64,000 nucleotides of DNA. Origin: Kangiella sp. HZ709 (lineage in GTDB: Bacteria > Pseudomonadota > Gammaproteobacteria > Enterobacterales > Kangiellaceae). The stretch is from contig NZ_WKJC01000001.1 of assembly GCF_009674675.1 (NCBI RefSeq), positions 1,805,031 to 1,869,030 of the forward strand. The letters are read 5' to 3'. Shown here piece after piece: positions 54,105 through 63,022 of this stretch (position 1 is its first letter; each line of letters opens with the position of its first letter). The notes beneath the pieces are model-generated. The model was given only the letters and a program-made list of their open reading frames with translations, made no database searches and was not told where the DNA came from. Both the position numbers and the translations under genes were made by a program.

Positions 54105-56945
54105 ATGACTAACAAGACAATGATAGCTAAAGCTGTTAAAGCTGCCTTATTTGGCGGTTTAGCTGCTTCATTCGCTACCACTGCTCCAGTTGCTTTTGCT
54201 GCTGAAGAGGGCGATGAAGAAGCAAACGTTGTTACAACTACAGGTTCACGTATCCGTGGCGTTGATTTAGCTGAAGCTAATCCTGTTCAAGTTGTAACTA
54301 AAGAAGATATTGAGCGTACAGGTTCGCAAAGTATTGGTGATATCCTTCAGGACATCCCAGCGGCAGGTTCTGCTCTAAATACTACATTCAACAACGGTGG
54401 TAATGGTTCAACTACTGTTGATTTACGTAACTTAGGTTCTAACCGTCTATTAGTGCTAGTTAATGGTCGTCGTTGGACTCCTGGTTTAGGTGGTTCTGTT
54501 GATTTAAACAACATTCCAGTATCAATCATTGAGCGTGTTGAAATCTTAAAAGATGGCGCATCTGCAGTATATGGTTCTGACGCAATCGCTGGTGTTGTAA
54601 ACGTAATCACTACAACTGATTACGAAGGCATGAACGCTTCTGCTTACTTAGGTGAGACTTCAGAAGGTGATGGTGAAACTCAAAACTTTAGTGTTGGCAT
54701 GGGTGCTGCAAGTGATACATCTTCAGCTTACTTAAATGTTTCTTACACTCAAATTGAGCCAGTATTTGCTGGCGATCGTGAAATCGCTGCAGTTCCTGTA
54801 TTTGGTGCTCCAGTTGGATATGGCGGTTCTTCTGGTACTCCAGATGGTCGTTTCTTACATTATGATCCAGCAGGCAACTTCTTTAACAACGCTGGCGATG
54901 GTGCTGGTGGTTTCGTACCTTGGGATAACGTAGCAAGTCGTTTTAACTTTGCTCCATTTAACTACTTGGTAACGCCACAAGAAAGAACTAACTTGTATGC
55001 TCAAGCTTCACATCAAATCAATGATACTTTACGTTTCCGTTCAGAAGTTTTCTACGGTAACCGTAAATCTGAGCAACTTTTAGCACCTACGCCATTATTT
55101 GTAGGTCTATTTGGTTCTGGTCTTGGTACACAAACTGTAATCGGCGCTAACAACCCATTTAACCCATTAGGTTATGCGTTAGATTCTACTTGTTCAGACC
55201 CAACAGCTGGTTGTTTATTATTAACTGGTCGTCGTATGATTGAAGCTGGTTTCCGTAGCTTCTCACAAGACGTTGACCAATGGCAGTTCAGTGCTGGTTT
55301 CGACGGTGAATTTGAAGCTTTAGACCGCGTATTTAACTGGGACTTTAACTACACATATGCACGTATCTCTCAAAATACTTTGACAGATGGTTTATTAAAC
55401 ATGCAAAGAGTTAACTTAGCTCTTTCTGATGCTTGTTTAACTGACTCTACGTGTGTACCTTTGAACTTGTTCGGCGGTTCTGACCCTGCAAGCTTCACTG
55501 GAACTATTACTCCAGCGATGATCAACTACATCACATTCACAGCGCAGGATACTCTAGAGACTGATTCTCAAGATATCACTTTCAACATCGCTGGTGACAT
55601 GTTTGAATTGCCTGCTGGCGTTGCTAAGTTTGCATTTGGTTTAGAAAGACGTTTCGAAGAAGGTTTCGATCAACCTGATGCTTTAATCGCAGCTGGCATT
55701 ACATCTGGTAACTCTCGTCAGCCAACTCAAGGTGCTTATGATCTTGAAGAAGCATATGTTGAGTTTGATTTACCTCTATTGTCAGACGTAGCTTTAGCTA
55801 AGTCGTTGTCATTACAAGTTGCAAGCCGTTACTCTAAGTACAGCAACTTTGGTAGCACGACTAACAACAAGCTTGGTTTCAGATGGCAGCCAATGGATGA
55901 TTTAGTGGTTCGTGGTACTTTCTCAGAAGGTTTCCGTGCTCCGTCAATCTTTGAATTATTCCAAGGTCAAGGCGATAGCTTCCCAACATTAACGGATCCA
56001 TGTAGTGATTTCACTAACAGTACAGATCCAAATGTTATTGCTAACTGTCAAGCAGATGGTGTACCTACTACTTACATTCAGCCTAACCAACAAATCCGTA
56101 TCACTGTTGGTGGTAACCCTGACTTAGGTCCTGAAGAAACAGAAAGTCAAACTTTCGGTTTCGTATATAGCCCTGAGCAAGTAGACGGTTTAACAGTTTC
56201 TGTTGATTGGTATGACATTGAGATTGATAACGCTGTTACTACAGTTGGCGCGCAAAACATCTTGAATAGCTGTTATGCTGCTGCTCCTGGTGATCGTGCT
56301 TTATGTAACTTCATCACTCGTTCATCAGCTGGTAACGTTTCAGACTTATTTAACGGTAACGTTAATGCTGCAAACTTATCAACTGAAGGTGCTGATTTAG
56401 CAGTTAACTATAGCTTTGATACTGATGAGCTAGGTACTTTCGGCATTATTTGGGATACTTCTTATGTAGATAAGTATGGTTCTGAGTTTACCGATGATAC
56501 GACTGGTAACACTGTATTCATCAACAACGTAGGTGTTGGTTTTGGTGGTGGTCTAATTCCACGTTTCCGTTCAAACATTTACTTAGATTGGAACTACGGT
56601 GACTGGGGTGTTTCTTGGACTACTCGTTATATTCACGCAGTTACCGAGTCTTGTGACTTAGGTACTAGTGCTTCAGATAACGCAGTTGAAGATGCATTAT
56701 GTACATTCATCAACGATCCAGCTGACGCAACTGATAACCAACAACGTTTAGGTGGTACTACTTACCACGATTTACGTGTGACTTACAATGTTGCAGATTG
56801 GGATAGCCAATTAGCATTCGGTATTAGAAACATTGGTGATAAAGATCCACCGATTTCTTATGCAGCATTTGCTAACAGCTTTGACCCAACTCAGTATGAT
56901 GCTCCTGGTAGCTTCTACTACTTGCGTCTAAGCACAAACTTCTAA
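54105..56945 (+). CDS. TonB-dependent outer membrane receptor
   Basis: 946 residues. Signal peptide (about 1-32, ending AFA-A), a TonB-box-like VVTTTGSRIRGVD region (about 41-53), plug domain (about 55-165, with DLRNLGSNRLLVLVNGRRW and VEILKDGASAVYGSDAIAGV), and a 22-strand-type barrel ending in YYLRLSTNF with the terminal Phe. No iron-specific motif is obvious; this type (long, with GSRIRG before the plug) often imports carbohydrates, peptides or other nutrients. Codon use is dominated by a few preferred codons, suggesting high expression. The substrate is unknown. A terminator follows, then a 2OG oxygenase-like gene. Confidence 0.93.
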   Translation: MTNKTMIAKAVKAALFGGLAASFATTAPVAFAAEEGDEEANVVTTTGSRIRGVDLAEANPVQVVTKEDIERTGSQSIGDILQDIPAAGSALNTTFNNGGNGSTTVDLRNLGSNRLLVLVNGRRWTPGLGGSVDLNNIPVSIIERVEILKDGASAVYGSDAIAGVVNVITTTDYEGMNASAYLGETSEGDGETQNFSVGMGAASDTSSAYLNVSYTQIEPVFAGDREIAAVPVFGAPVGYGGSSGTPDGRFLHYDPAGNFFNNAGDGAGGFVPWDNVASRFNFAPFNYLVTPQERTNLYAQASHQINDTLRFRSEVFYGNRKSEQLLAPTPLFVGLFGSGLGTQTVIGANNPFNPLGYALDSTCSDPTAGCLLLTGRRMIEAGFRSFSQDVDQWQFSAGFDGEFEALDRVFNWDFNYTYARISQNTLTDGLLNMQRVNLALSDACLTDSTCVPLNLFGGSDPASFTGTITPAMINYITFTAQDTLETDSQDITFNIAGDMFELPAGVAKFAFGLERRFEEGFDQPDALIAAGITSGNSRQPTQGAYDLEEAYVEFDLPLLSDVALAKSLSLQVASRYSKYSNFGSTTNNKLGFRWQPMDDLVVRGTFSEGFRAPSIFELFQGQGDSFPTLTDPCSDFTNSTDPNVIANCQADGVPTTYIQPNQQIRITVGGNPDLGPEETESQTFGFVYSPEQVDGLTVSVDWYDIEIDNAVTTVGAQNILNSCYAAAPGDRALCNFITRSSAGNVSDLFNGNVNAANLSTEGADLAVNYSFDTDELGTFGIIWDTSYVDKYGSEFTDDTTGNTVFINNVGVGFGGGLIPRFRSNIYLDWNYGDWGVSWTTRYIHAVTESCDLGTSASDNAVEDALCTFINDPADATDNQQRLGGTTYHDLRVTYNVADWDSQLAFGIRNIGDKDPPISYAAFANSFDPTQYDAPGSFYYLRLSTNF

Positions 56946-56968
56946 TAGTTTTAACACTACAGAAGAAT

Positions 56969-56996
56969 AAAGAGCGGCATTTGCCGCTCTTTTTTT
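56969..56996 (+). terminator. Rho-independent terminator after the TonB-dependent receptor gene
   Basis: AAAGAGCGGCA-TT-TGCCGCTCTTT followed by T residues. It lies only 12 nt before the ATG of the next gene, so some read-through is probably needed for that gene unless it has its own promoter. Confidence 0.9.
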
Positions 56997-57007
56997 AAGG
57001 AAACAAT

Positions 57008-57661
57008 ATGAAGTTAGAACAATGGTTTGCCTTACCGGTAGCCGTAGACACAATCAATAAACCTGATATTTTTCATAATCAGCTTAAAGACTATATTCTA
57101 GAAATCGAAAACTCCGAAGAAGAAAATAAAATTTTAACTCAATCAAAAAAAACTGGGCTTTATGAGAGCGAATGGAATCTACTGGATAGAAGTGAACCCG
57201 TTATTAGAGAGTTAAAAGAAGAAATCTTTAGTAGAGTAAAGGCATTAGTTTGTAAATTAAATGGCTACCACGAGAAAATATCAAGTTCAATGGTAATCAA
57301 GCAGCAAACTTGGTTTCACGTCACTAGAAATGGTGGCTATTTCACAAATCATAATCATCCAATGGCTTCTTGGTCAGCAGTGTATTGTGTGGCCGAAGGT
57401 GATTATAATTCTGGTGATGATAGTGGTGTTACAAGGTTTTTCTCGCCATTTCAAATTAATGGTTATATTGATGCTGGTAATGTAAATCTACAACCACCAT
57501 TCAGTCAGTCTACAATGAATATAAAGTTACGTACGGGACAAATTATATTTTTTCCATCAAATTTAATGCATGAAGTATCGCCTTATCTAGGCGCTAAAGA
57601 AAGAATAACTATTGCGAGTAATTTTTGGTTTGAAAACAAGTATGTAAATATAAGAGCTTAA
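57008..57661 (+). CDS. putative 2OG-Fe(II) oxygenase (TIGR02466-like)
   Basis: 217 residues, no signal peptide, so probably cytoplasmic. The centre has HNHPMASWSAVY (H115, H117), where iron ligands of TIGR02466 proteins occur, and the C-terminus has LMHEVSPYLGAKERITIASNFW (H188 and R199), fitting the distal His and the 2OG-binding Arg. AAGGA precedes the ATG. The substrate is not known. Closely follows the receptor gene and converges with another member of the same superfamily, their stops sharing four bases. Confidence 0.72.
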   Translation: MKLEQWFALPVAVDTINKPDIFHNQLKDYILEIENSEEENKILTQSKKTGLYESEWNLLDRSEPVIRELKEEIFSRVKALVCKLNGYHEKISSSMVIKQQTWFHVTRNGGYFTNHNHPMASWSAVYCVAEGDYNSGDDSGVTRFFSPFQINGYIDAGNVNLQPPFSQSTMNIKLRTGQIIFFPSNLMHEVSPYLGAKERITIASNFWFENKYVNIRA

Positions 57662-58302
57662 TATACAAATTGAAAACCAGGTGATTCAGAGAGTACATCA
57701 AAAGCTATGACCACTCTGTCCTCATTCGAAGAAGAAGGGTGAACATAGTGCATATAGTAAGGGGGAAATAGTATAAGTTTACCTTCAACAGGAGTGATTC
57801 TTCTTGTGTTCGAGTAGCCGTGATTGATAGAAATGGGCACTGGATTGATGAACTCTATATCCCCTTCAGGTGATTTAGCATCTTTGGGTATTTTGAGGTA
57901 ATAAACTCCGCTTGCTATATTCTTCACAGTAGGATGAAAATGAGGACGTTGCCAATTTTTATTCCTTAGTATATTTGCCCACCCAACAGGCCAGGGATTT
58001 ATTTTTTTAGATTCTTCACCAAAAACTTGAGATAGGTAACTATTAATTGCAGGAAATAAGATTTCTGTTTTAAATCGGTTCACGACAGAATCATTTTGCT
58101 GAAAATAATTGAAGTCTAATGGAGTTTGAAACCCACCTTCAGTTGTAATTTGGCCAGATTTAACAGCATTTTTATCAGCGAATTGTTGTTCTAAAGCCAA
58201 GATATTCTTATAAAGAGATTTATGAAGATCTGATAAGCCAGAAAAATCACGTTGTAATACGTAAGTAGGATAATGAACTTCTAAGGATTCTGTAAATTTC
58301 AT
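57658..58302 (-). CDS. putative 2OG-Fe(II) oxygenase, second family member
   Basis: 214 residues. RPHFHPTVKNIASGVYYLKIP (H121, H123, SGVYY at 131-135) and the C-terminal MHYVHPSSSNEDRVVIAFDV (H185, H188, R196) fit the same TIGR02466-type fold as the convergent neighbour, but overall similarity to it is low. EGKLILFPPYYMH matches the family beta-strand before the distal His. No signal peptide. The ribosome site before ATG 58302 is weak. Substrate unknown; protein or peptide hydroxylation is possible. Confidence 0.72.
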   Translation of the reverse strand: MKFTESLEVHYPTYVLQRDFSGLSDLHKSLYKNILALEQQFADKNAVKSGQITTEGGFQTPLDFNYFQQNDSVVNRFKTEILFPAINSYLSQVFGEESKKINPWPVGWANILRNKNWQRPHFHPTVKNIASGVYYLKIPKDAKSPEGDIEFINPVPISINHGYSNTRRITPVEGKLILFPPYYMHYVHPSSSNEDRVVIAFDVLSESPGFQFVY

Positions 58303-58364
58303 AGAGAGTAATACGTAAATATAAATATCTTATTCTATTGGTTAGTAAAGTCACCATGCAACTA

Positions 58365-59426
58365 TTAAATATGCCACTCATCTAAAACATCGTGAGCAGC
58401 CATCGGCTTGACATCCATAACGAAGGAAGAGCCTTCAAAGTTATCCACTTCAACAGTAACTTTATCGGCGCCTTTTCCACCAGAATAACGCGCAACAATT
58501 TGAGCAGCTAACTTTAGATCTTCTTTATCAAAAGTACCTTCTACTAGAGTTAGAGGGCCACCATGGCTAACCGTGTGAATTGTGGTGAATTCTTTACGAT
58601 AGCCTCGTAAGAAGTTATTTTCTCCTTCTTCACGGCTAACAATAATCTTAAAGTTAGGCTTCGGTCTAATATGTCGCCCTACTTTTAATAGCATAATATC
58701 ATCAAGCTCATAATGCTTTTCACCACGAGCCTCCCAAAGGTCTGCAAGTTTCTTTGAGTAGTTTGCATCGGTTAAGAAGCAGCAGCCACCAGCAGGTTGA
58801 GCAAAGTCTTCAAAACCAAATTTTTTCGCAAGCTCAAACTGAGGTTTTCGACTTCTACCTGTGAAACCGAGAAGCTCTTCACGCTGTACCCAACCTTCAC
58901 GTTCTGGCAGGGTTGGCATTAGATTTTGTGCACATAAAGGACGTAACAATCTATCCTCAGCACCAGACTCACGTGCAATAATTGGCATCGTTTCCTTGCG
59001 TTGAGACTTAGGTCTTTGTCCAATGACTTCACCAGTAATAATAAAGTCGAATCCGTTTTCATCAGCCCAAGCTTGAGCTTGATTGACCATATAGATTTTG
59101 CAATCGAGGCAAGGATTGAGATTAGCACCATAGCCGTGCTTAGGGTTATAAACAATATCTTTGTATTCTTCTGAAATATCAATAATATGCAGCTTTATTC
59201 CAAGTTGTTCAGCGCTCCACAACGCATTGTTTCGTTTTTGCTTTTCTTTATCTTTTTTACGAATAGCATGGGTATGGCCTTCTACGCAAAATCCAGTGTA
59301 AAAATTAATACCTTCAACATGAACCCCTTGCTCTTGGACAACTCTGGCCGCTAATAAAGAGTCTAAACCACCAGAAATTAATGCGACGGCTTTGCGTTGA
59401 GGTTTTGTGTTCGATAATTCAGTCAT
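58365..59426 (-). CDS. PP-loop sulfur-transfer ATPase (ThiI/MnmA-like) with C-terminal DUF814-like domain
   Basis: 353 residues. N-terminal PP-loop ISGGLDSLLA (about 17-26) for ATP adenylylation; cysteines at C47, C106, C109 (NPCLDCKIYM), C165 and the pair C215-C216 (AGGCCFLTD). From about residue 240 a second domain, MLLKVGRHIRPKPNFKIIVSREEGENNFLRG, resembles the NFACT-R/DUF814 domain. The CXXC and further Cys could hold a Fe-S cluster as in archaeal ThiI and TtuA-type enzymes. A TusA-like sulfur carrier is encoded upstream on the same strand. Likely tRNA thiolation, exact nucleotide unknown. Confidence 0.75.
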   Translation of the reverse strand: MTELSNTKPQRKAVALISGGLDSLLAARVVQEQGVHVEGINFYTGFCVEGHTHAIRKKDKEKQKRNNALWSAEQLGIKLHIIDISEEYKDIVYNPKHGYGANLNPCLDCKIYMVNQAQAWADENGFDFIITGEVIGQRPKSQRKETMPIIARESGAEDRLLRPLCAQNLMPTLPEREGWVQREELLGFTGRSRKPQFELAKKFGFEDFAQPAGGCCFLTDANYSKKLADLWEARGEKHYELDDIMLLKVGRHIRPKPNFKIIVSREEGENNFLRGYRKEFTTIHTVSHGGPLTLVEGTFDKEDLKLAAQIVARYSGGKGADKVTVEVDNFEGSSFVMDVKPMAAHDVLDEWHI

Positions 59427-59837
59427 GCTAATTCAGAAATTGTGCTGCTCAAAAAATGGACAGCGATTATAGCTGAAGCCGAGAGCGTAAGCAAAGTAAG
59501 ACGGCTAGTTTTTGATGATAATGATAGGATCTAAAATGGACCTTTCTTCTCTACTGTGTTTATTGGGAACATCGACTATCGAATATTTATAGAGAGCAAG
59601 GCTTATCCAAGGCCCTTTACATCAACAATCAATACGCTTATTTAAAACACTTAAATAGTGGCGTCACCGAGCAATATCTTGGCTGACTTACTAACGGGTG
59701 CTATTGTTGATGGCACATAATGAAATGGAATGAACAAACGACTTCATATCGCTATTCTACATGCCTATCTTTGAATAGGCATAGAGTATTAATCGTTGGG
59801 ATTTAACCAGGTTGAATTTTGGAATTTAAAGTATCAT
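59427..59837. other. intergenic region between the PP-loop gene and the TusA-like gene
   Basis: About 410 bases without a supported gene. A frame free of stops runs from 59528 to 59686 on the plus strand without a usable start codon (see the separate entry). Otherwise it is A+T-rich with no clear hairpin. The two sulfur-transfer genes on the minus strand are therefore not tightly linked as an operon. Confidence 0.6.
59528..59686 (+). pseudogene. possible remnant of a protein-coding gene
   Basis: 52 sense codons between stops, with protein-like composition (for example VYWEHRLSNIYREQGLSK) but no ATG, GTG or TTG start with a ribosome site and stops on both sides. I could not match it to a family. 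It may be chance. Confidence 0.25.
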
Positions 59838-60116
59838 TTACTTTCTTAGCAAAAATTGGATAGTGTGATCGTCAAGCTCAGCAAATCCTATCACAGTTAT
59901 ATCATTGATTCTGGACCAAGTAGGGATATCTGCCATAGTTCCAGGGTCAGTACAGATAACCTTGAGGTATTCGCCAACGTGCATATCTTTTAATTTATTC
60001 TGGGTTTTAATTACCGGCATAGGACACAGTAAGCGATAGCACTCCAAAACTTCGAAATTCTCAGTCACATCTAGAAGTCGTAGGAATTCAGTTTGTTCCA
60101 ATTTGGACATTTTCAT
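59838..60116 (-). CDS. TusA-family sulfur carrier
   Basis: 92 residues. The TusA motif CPMPV (C31 to P34, after LECYRLL) with the catalytic Cys, then GEYLKVICTDPGTMADIPTW. It probably carries a persulfide and hands it to the PP-loop enzyme encoded downstream on the same strand, 411 nt away. A slightly longer N-terminus than TusA itself. Cytoplasmic. Confidence 0.85.
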   Translation of the reverse strand: MKMSKLEQTEFLRLLDVTENFEVLECYRLLCPMPVIKTQNKLKDMHVGEYLKVICTDPGTMADIPTWSRINDITVIGFAELDDHTIQFLLRK

Positions 60117-60264
60117 TTCTCAAAGATTGATTAACTTAGAGATTATAGGTGATTTATAGCTTTAGAGTAAATTAAAGGAAAGTGATTATTTTCTGTCCGA
60201 AACCCTTTATCTAGTGTAGAATTGCGCCACTTTTTATAGCTCCAACTAGATTAACGAGAATCTC

Positions 60265-62085
60265 ATGATCGAAAAATTACGCAATATTGCGATTATTGCC
60301 CACGTTGACCACGGTAAAACGACTTTGGTTGATAAGCTGCTTGAGCAGTCAGGTACTTTAGGTGAACGCGCTGGCGAGCAAGATCGTGTGATGGATTCCA
60401 ACGATCTAGAAAAAGAGCGTGGCATTACCATTTTAGCTAAGAATACAGCTATTACTTGGAATGACTACCGTATTAACATCGTAGATACTCCTGGTCACGC
60501 CGATTTTGGTGGAGAAGTAGAGCGCGTGATGTCGATGGTGGATTCGGTATTACTACTGGTAGATGCGGCTGAAGGGCCAATGCCCCAAACTCGGTTTGTA
60601 ACACAAAAAGCATTTGCACAAGGCTTGAAGCCAATATTAGTGATCAACAAGATTGATAAACCAGGCGCACGCCCTGATTGGGTTATGGATCAAGTCTTTG
60701 ATTTGTTTGATAATCTTGGCGCTACTGATGAGCAACTAGACTTTGAAGTGGTTTATGCTTCTGCCTTGAATGGTTGGGCTAGTCGCGAAGAAGCCGAAAC
60801 TGGCGAAAATATGCAACCATTGTTTCAAGCAATTGTCGACAATGTTTCTCCGCCACCTGCAAATAGCGAAGGTGGCTTCCAAATGCAAATCTCGCAATTG
60901 GATTATAATTCCTATGTTGGCGTTATTGGCGTTGGTCGTATTAAGCGCGGTAGCGTTAAAATTAATCAGCAGGTAACTATTGTTGGTGCCGATGGCGCTA
61001 AACGTAATGGTAAAGTAGGTCAAGTACTAGGTTACTTAGGCTTAGACCGCCATGAAGTCGAAACGGCGGAAGCTGGTGATATTATTGCTATCACAGGTTT
61101 GGGCGATTTAAAAATCTCAGACACTATTTGTGATCAAAATGAAGTGGAAGCTTTGCCTGCGCTTAGCGTTGATGAGCCGACAGTTACCATGACCTTCCAA
61201 GTGAATACTTCACCTTTTGCAGGTAAGGAAGGTAAATATGTTACTTCAAGAAATATTCTAGAGCGTTTGCACCAAGAGTTAGTTCATAACGTTGCATTAA
61301 GAGTAGAAGAAACTGATGATCCGGATAAATTTAAAGTATCAGGTCGTGGTGAATTACACTTGGGGATCTTGATTGAAAACATGCGTCGCGAAGGTTATGA
61401 GTTAGCAGTATCTCGTCCAGAAGTAATTATTAAAGAAGAAAACGGTCAATTAATGGAGCCTTACGAGTCAGTCACCATTGATGTGGAAGAAGAGCACCAG
61501 GGCAGCATTATGGAGAACTTAGGTTTGCGTAAAGCAGAACTAACTAATATGACTCCAGATGGTAAAGGCCGTATACGTATGGACTTTATGATGCCAAGTC
61601 GTGGTTTGATAGGCTTTCAAACAGAATTCATGACCTTAACATCTGGTTCGGGTTTGATGTATCACACGTTTGAGCATTATGGTCCACATAAAGGCGGCGA
61701 AATTGGTCAGCGCATTAATGGCGTTTTGATTTCTAATGGTCAAGGTAAAGCATTAACTAATGCCTTATTTAACTTGCAAGAACGTGGTCGTTTATTTGCC
61801 AAACATGGTGATGAAGTTTATGAAGGGCAAATTGTCGGTATTCACAGTCGCGCAAACGATTTGACGGTTAATGCTCTTAAAGGTAAGCAATTAACCAACG
61901 TTCGTGCATCAGGAACTGATGATGCGCAAGTTTTGACGCCTCCAATTAAGATGACTTTAGAGCAAGCTTTAGAATTTATTGATAATGATGAATTGGTTGA
62001 GGTTACTCCTGAGTCTATTCGTATTCGTAAGAAGTTATTAACGGAAAGCGAAAGAAAGCGTGCAGCAAGGCCGCCTAAAGCATAA
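60265..62085 (+). CDS. typA: GTP-binding protein TypA/BipA
   Basis: Ribosome-associated translational GTPase involved in 50S assembly and stress growth. 606 residues: G1 [16 protein letters not shown]3 [15 protein letters not shown]4 NKIDKPGA, then beta-barrel domain (IGRIKRG-like [16 protein letters not shown]), domains III and V, and the C-terminal [14 protein letters not shown] with a TypA-specific tail. Followed by a terminator. Confidence 0.97.
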   Translation: MIEKLRNIAIIAHVDHGKTTLVDKLLEQSGTLGERAGEQDRVMDSNDLEKERGITILAKNTAITWNDYRINIVDTPGHADFGGEVERVMSMVDSVLLLVDAAEGPMPQTRFVTQKAFAQGLKPILVINKIDKPGARPDWVMDQVFDLFDNLGATDEQLDFEVVYASALNGWASREEAETGENMQPLFQAIVDNVSPPPANSEGGFQMQISQLDYNSYVGVIGVGRIKRGSVKINQQVTIVGADGAKRNGKVGQVLGYLGLDRHEVETAEAGDIIAITGLGDLKISDTICDQNEVEALPALSVDEPTVTMTFQVNTSPFAGKEGKYVTSRNILERLHQELVHNVALRVEETDDPDKFKVSGRGELHLGILIENMRREGYELAVSRPEVIIKEENGQLMEPYESVTIDVEEEHQGSIMENLGLRKAELTNMTPDGKGRIRMDFMMPSRGLIGFQTEFMTLTSGSGLMYHTFEHYGPHKGGEIGQRINGVLISNGQGKALTNALFNLQERGRLFAKHGDEVYEGQIVGIHSRANDLTVNALKGKQLTNVRASGTDDAQVLTPPIKMTLEQALEFIDNDELVEVTPESIRIRKKLLTESERKRAARPPKA

Positions 62086-62099
62086 AAGTTTGATGTTTT

Positions 62100-62127
62100 A
62101 AAAGCCGCGATTTAGCGGCTTTTTTTA
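62100..62127 (+). terminator. Rho-independent terminator after typA
   Basis: AAAAGCCGC-GATTTA-GCGGCTTTT followed by T residues, about 15 nt after the typA stop. Confidence 0.9.
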
Positions 62128-62194
62128 TGGCTACTGATATGCAACTTTTTCTTGCTATACTGTTCTTATATAAAAGATTGAAATTGGGGCGGCA

Positions 62195-62572
62195 ATGAAA
62201 AAAATAATTCTTGCACTATCGATAGTGGTATTAACTGCTTGTTCAACAAGTACAGTTCAAAAAGTAGCGAAGGTTTCTCGCATACTAACCGGTGGCGATC
62301 CGCCTCGCTCGGCTTTTTTAGATTCGACTGTAAAGGAAGCGTTAGCTCATGAAATGAGCGTGTGTTTAGATGGTAATGAAAACGACATTGAGCTTAGAGC
62401 CGAATGTGCAAAAATAGCAGTAGCTAAAGTAAAAGAACAAAAAGGATTAGAAGAGGATATAGATCTGGGTGGCGAAGTTATTGTGCGTCGTGTTGATGAA
62501 GATGAAGTGATAGATGGTACGAAAGAGGGTTCTGGGGAAAGTGATGAAATAAAAGGTGATGATGATCAATGA
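62195..62572 (+). CDS. small lipoprotein, uncharacterised
   Basis: 125 residues. Signal peptide with lipobox LTAC (C16), Ser at +2, so probably an outer-membrane lipoprotein. The mature part has one Cys pair (SVCLDGN and AECAKIA) that may form a disulfide, and a strongly acidic C-terminal tail ([17 protein letters not shown]). I do not recognise the family. Its stop overlaps the dtd ATG by 3 nt (ATGA), which suggests coupling. Confidence 0.72.
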   Translation: MKKIILALSIVVLTACSTSTVQKVAKVSRILTGGDPPRSAFLDSTVKEALAHEMSVCLDGNENDIELRAECAKIAVAKVKEQKGLEEDIDLGGEVIVRRVDEDEVIDGTKEGSGESDEIKGDDDQ

Positions 62573-63006
62573 TTGGATTATTGCAACGAGTCACTCAATC
62601 GAAAGTGTCTGTTAATGGGGCAGCTATTGGTGAAATAGAAAAAGGAATTATGGTTTTGGTGGGTGTGGAAAAAGACGATACTGAAACCTCGGCAGACAAA
62701 TTGCTCAAGAAATTACTCAGTTATCGTGTATTTTCAGATGCAGCTGGCAAAATGAACTTATCATTGAAAGATATCGAAGGCGGCTTATTGTTAGTACCGC
62801 AGTTTACTTTGGCCGCAGATACAGACTCAGGGTTACGTCCCAGCTTTTCCAGTGCAGCACCTCCCACGTACGCAAGAAGATTATTCGAGTATATGGTTAC
62901 TAAAGCACAAGCTGAGTATCACAAAACCGCAGCAGGACAGTTTGGCGCAGAGATGAAAGTTGAACTTATTAATGATGGCCCTGTAACCTTTAATTTAAAG
63001 GTCTAA
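62569..63006 (+). CDS. dtd: D-aminoacyl-tRNA deacylase
   Basis: Removes D-amino acids from mischarged tRNA. 145 residues with [15 protein letters not shown] at the start, the [20 protein letters not shown] motif and the gate motif NDGPVTFNL (Gly-Pro is the cis-dipeptide that selects against L-amino acids). Normal length. Starts inside the upstream lipoprotein gene stop. Confidence 0.95.
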   Translation: MIGLLQRVTQSKVSVNGAAIGEIEKGIMVLVGVEKDDTETSADKLLKKLLSYRVFSDAAGKMNLSLKDIEGGLLLVPQFTLAADTDSGLRPSFSSAAPPTYARRLFEYMVTKAQAEYHKTAAGQFGAEMKVELINDGPVTFNLKV

Positions 63007-63022
63007 ATGAAAAGCTTAGAGA

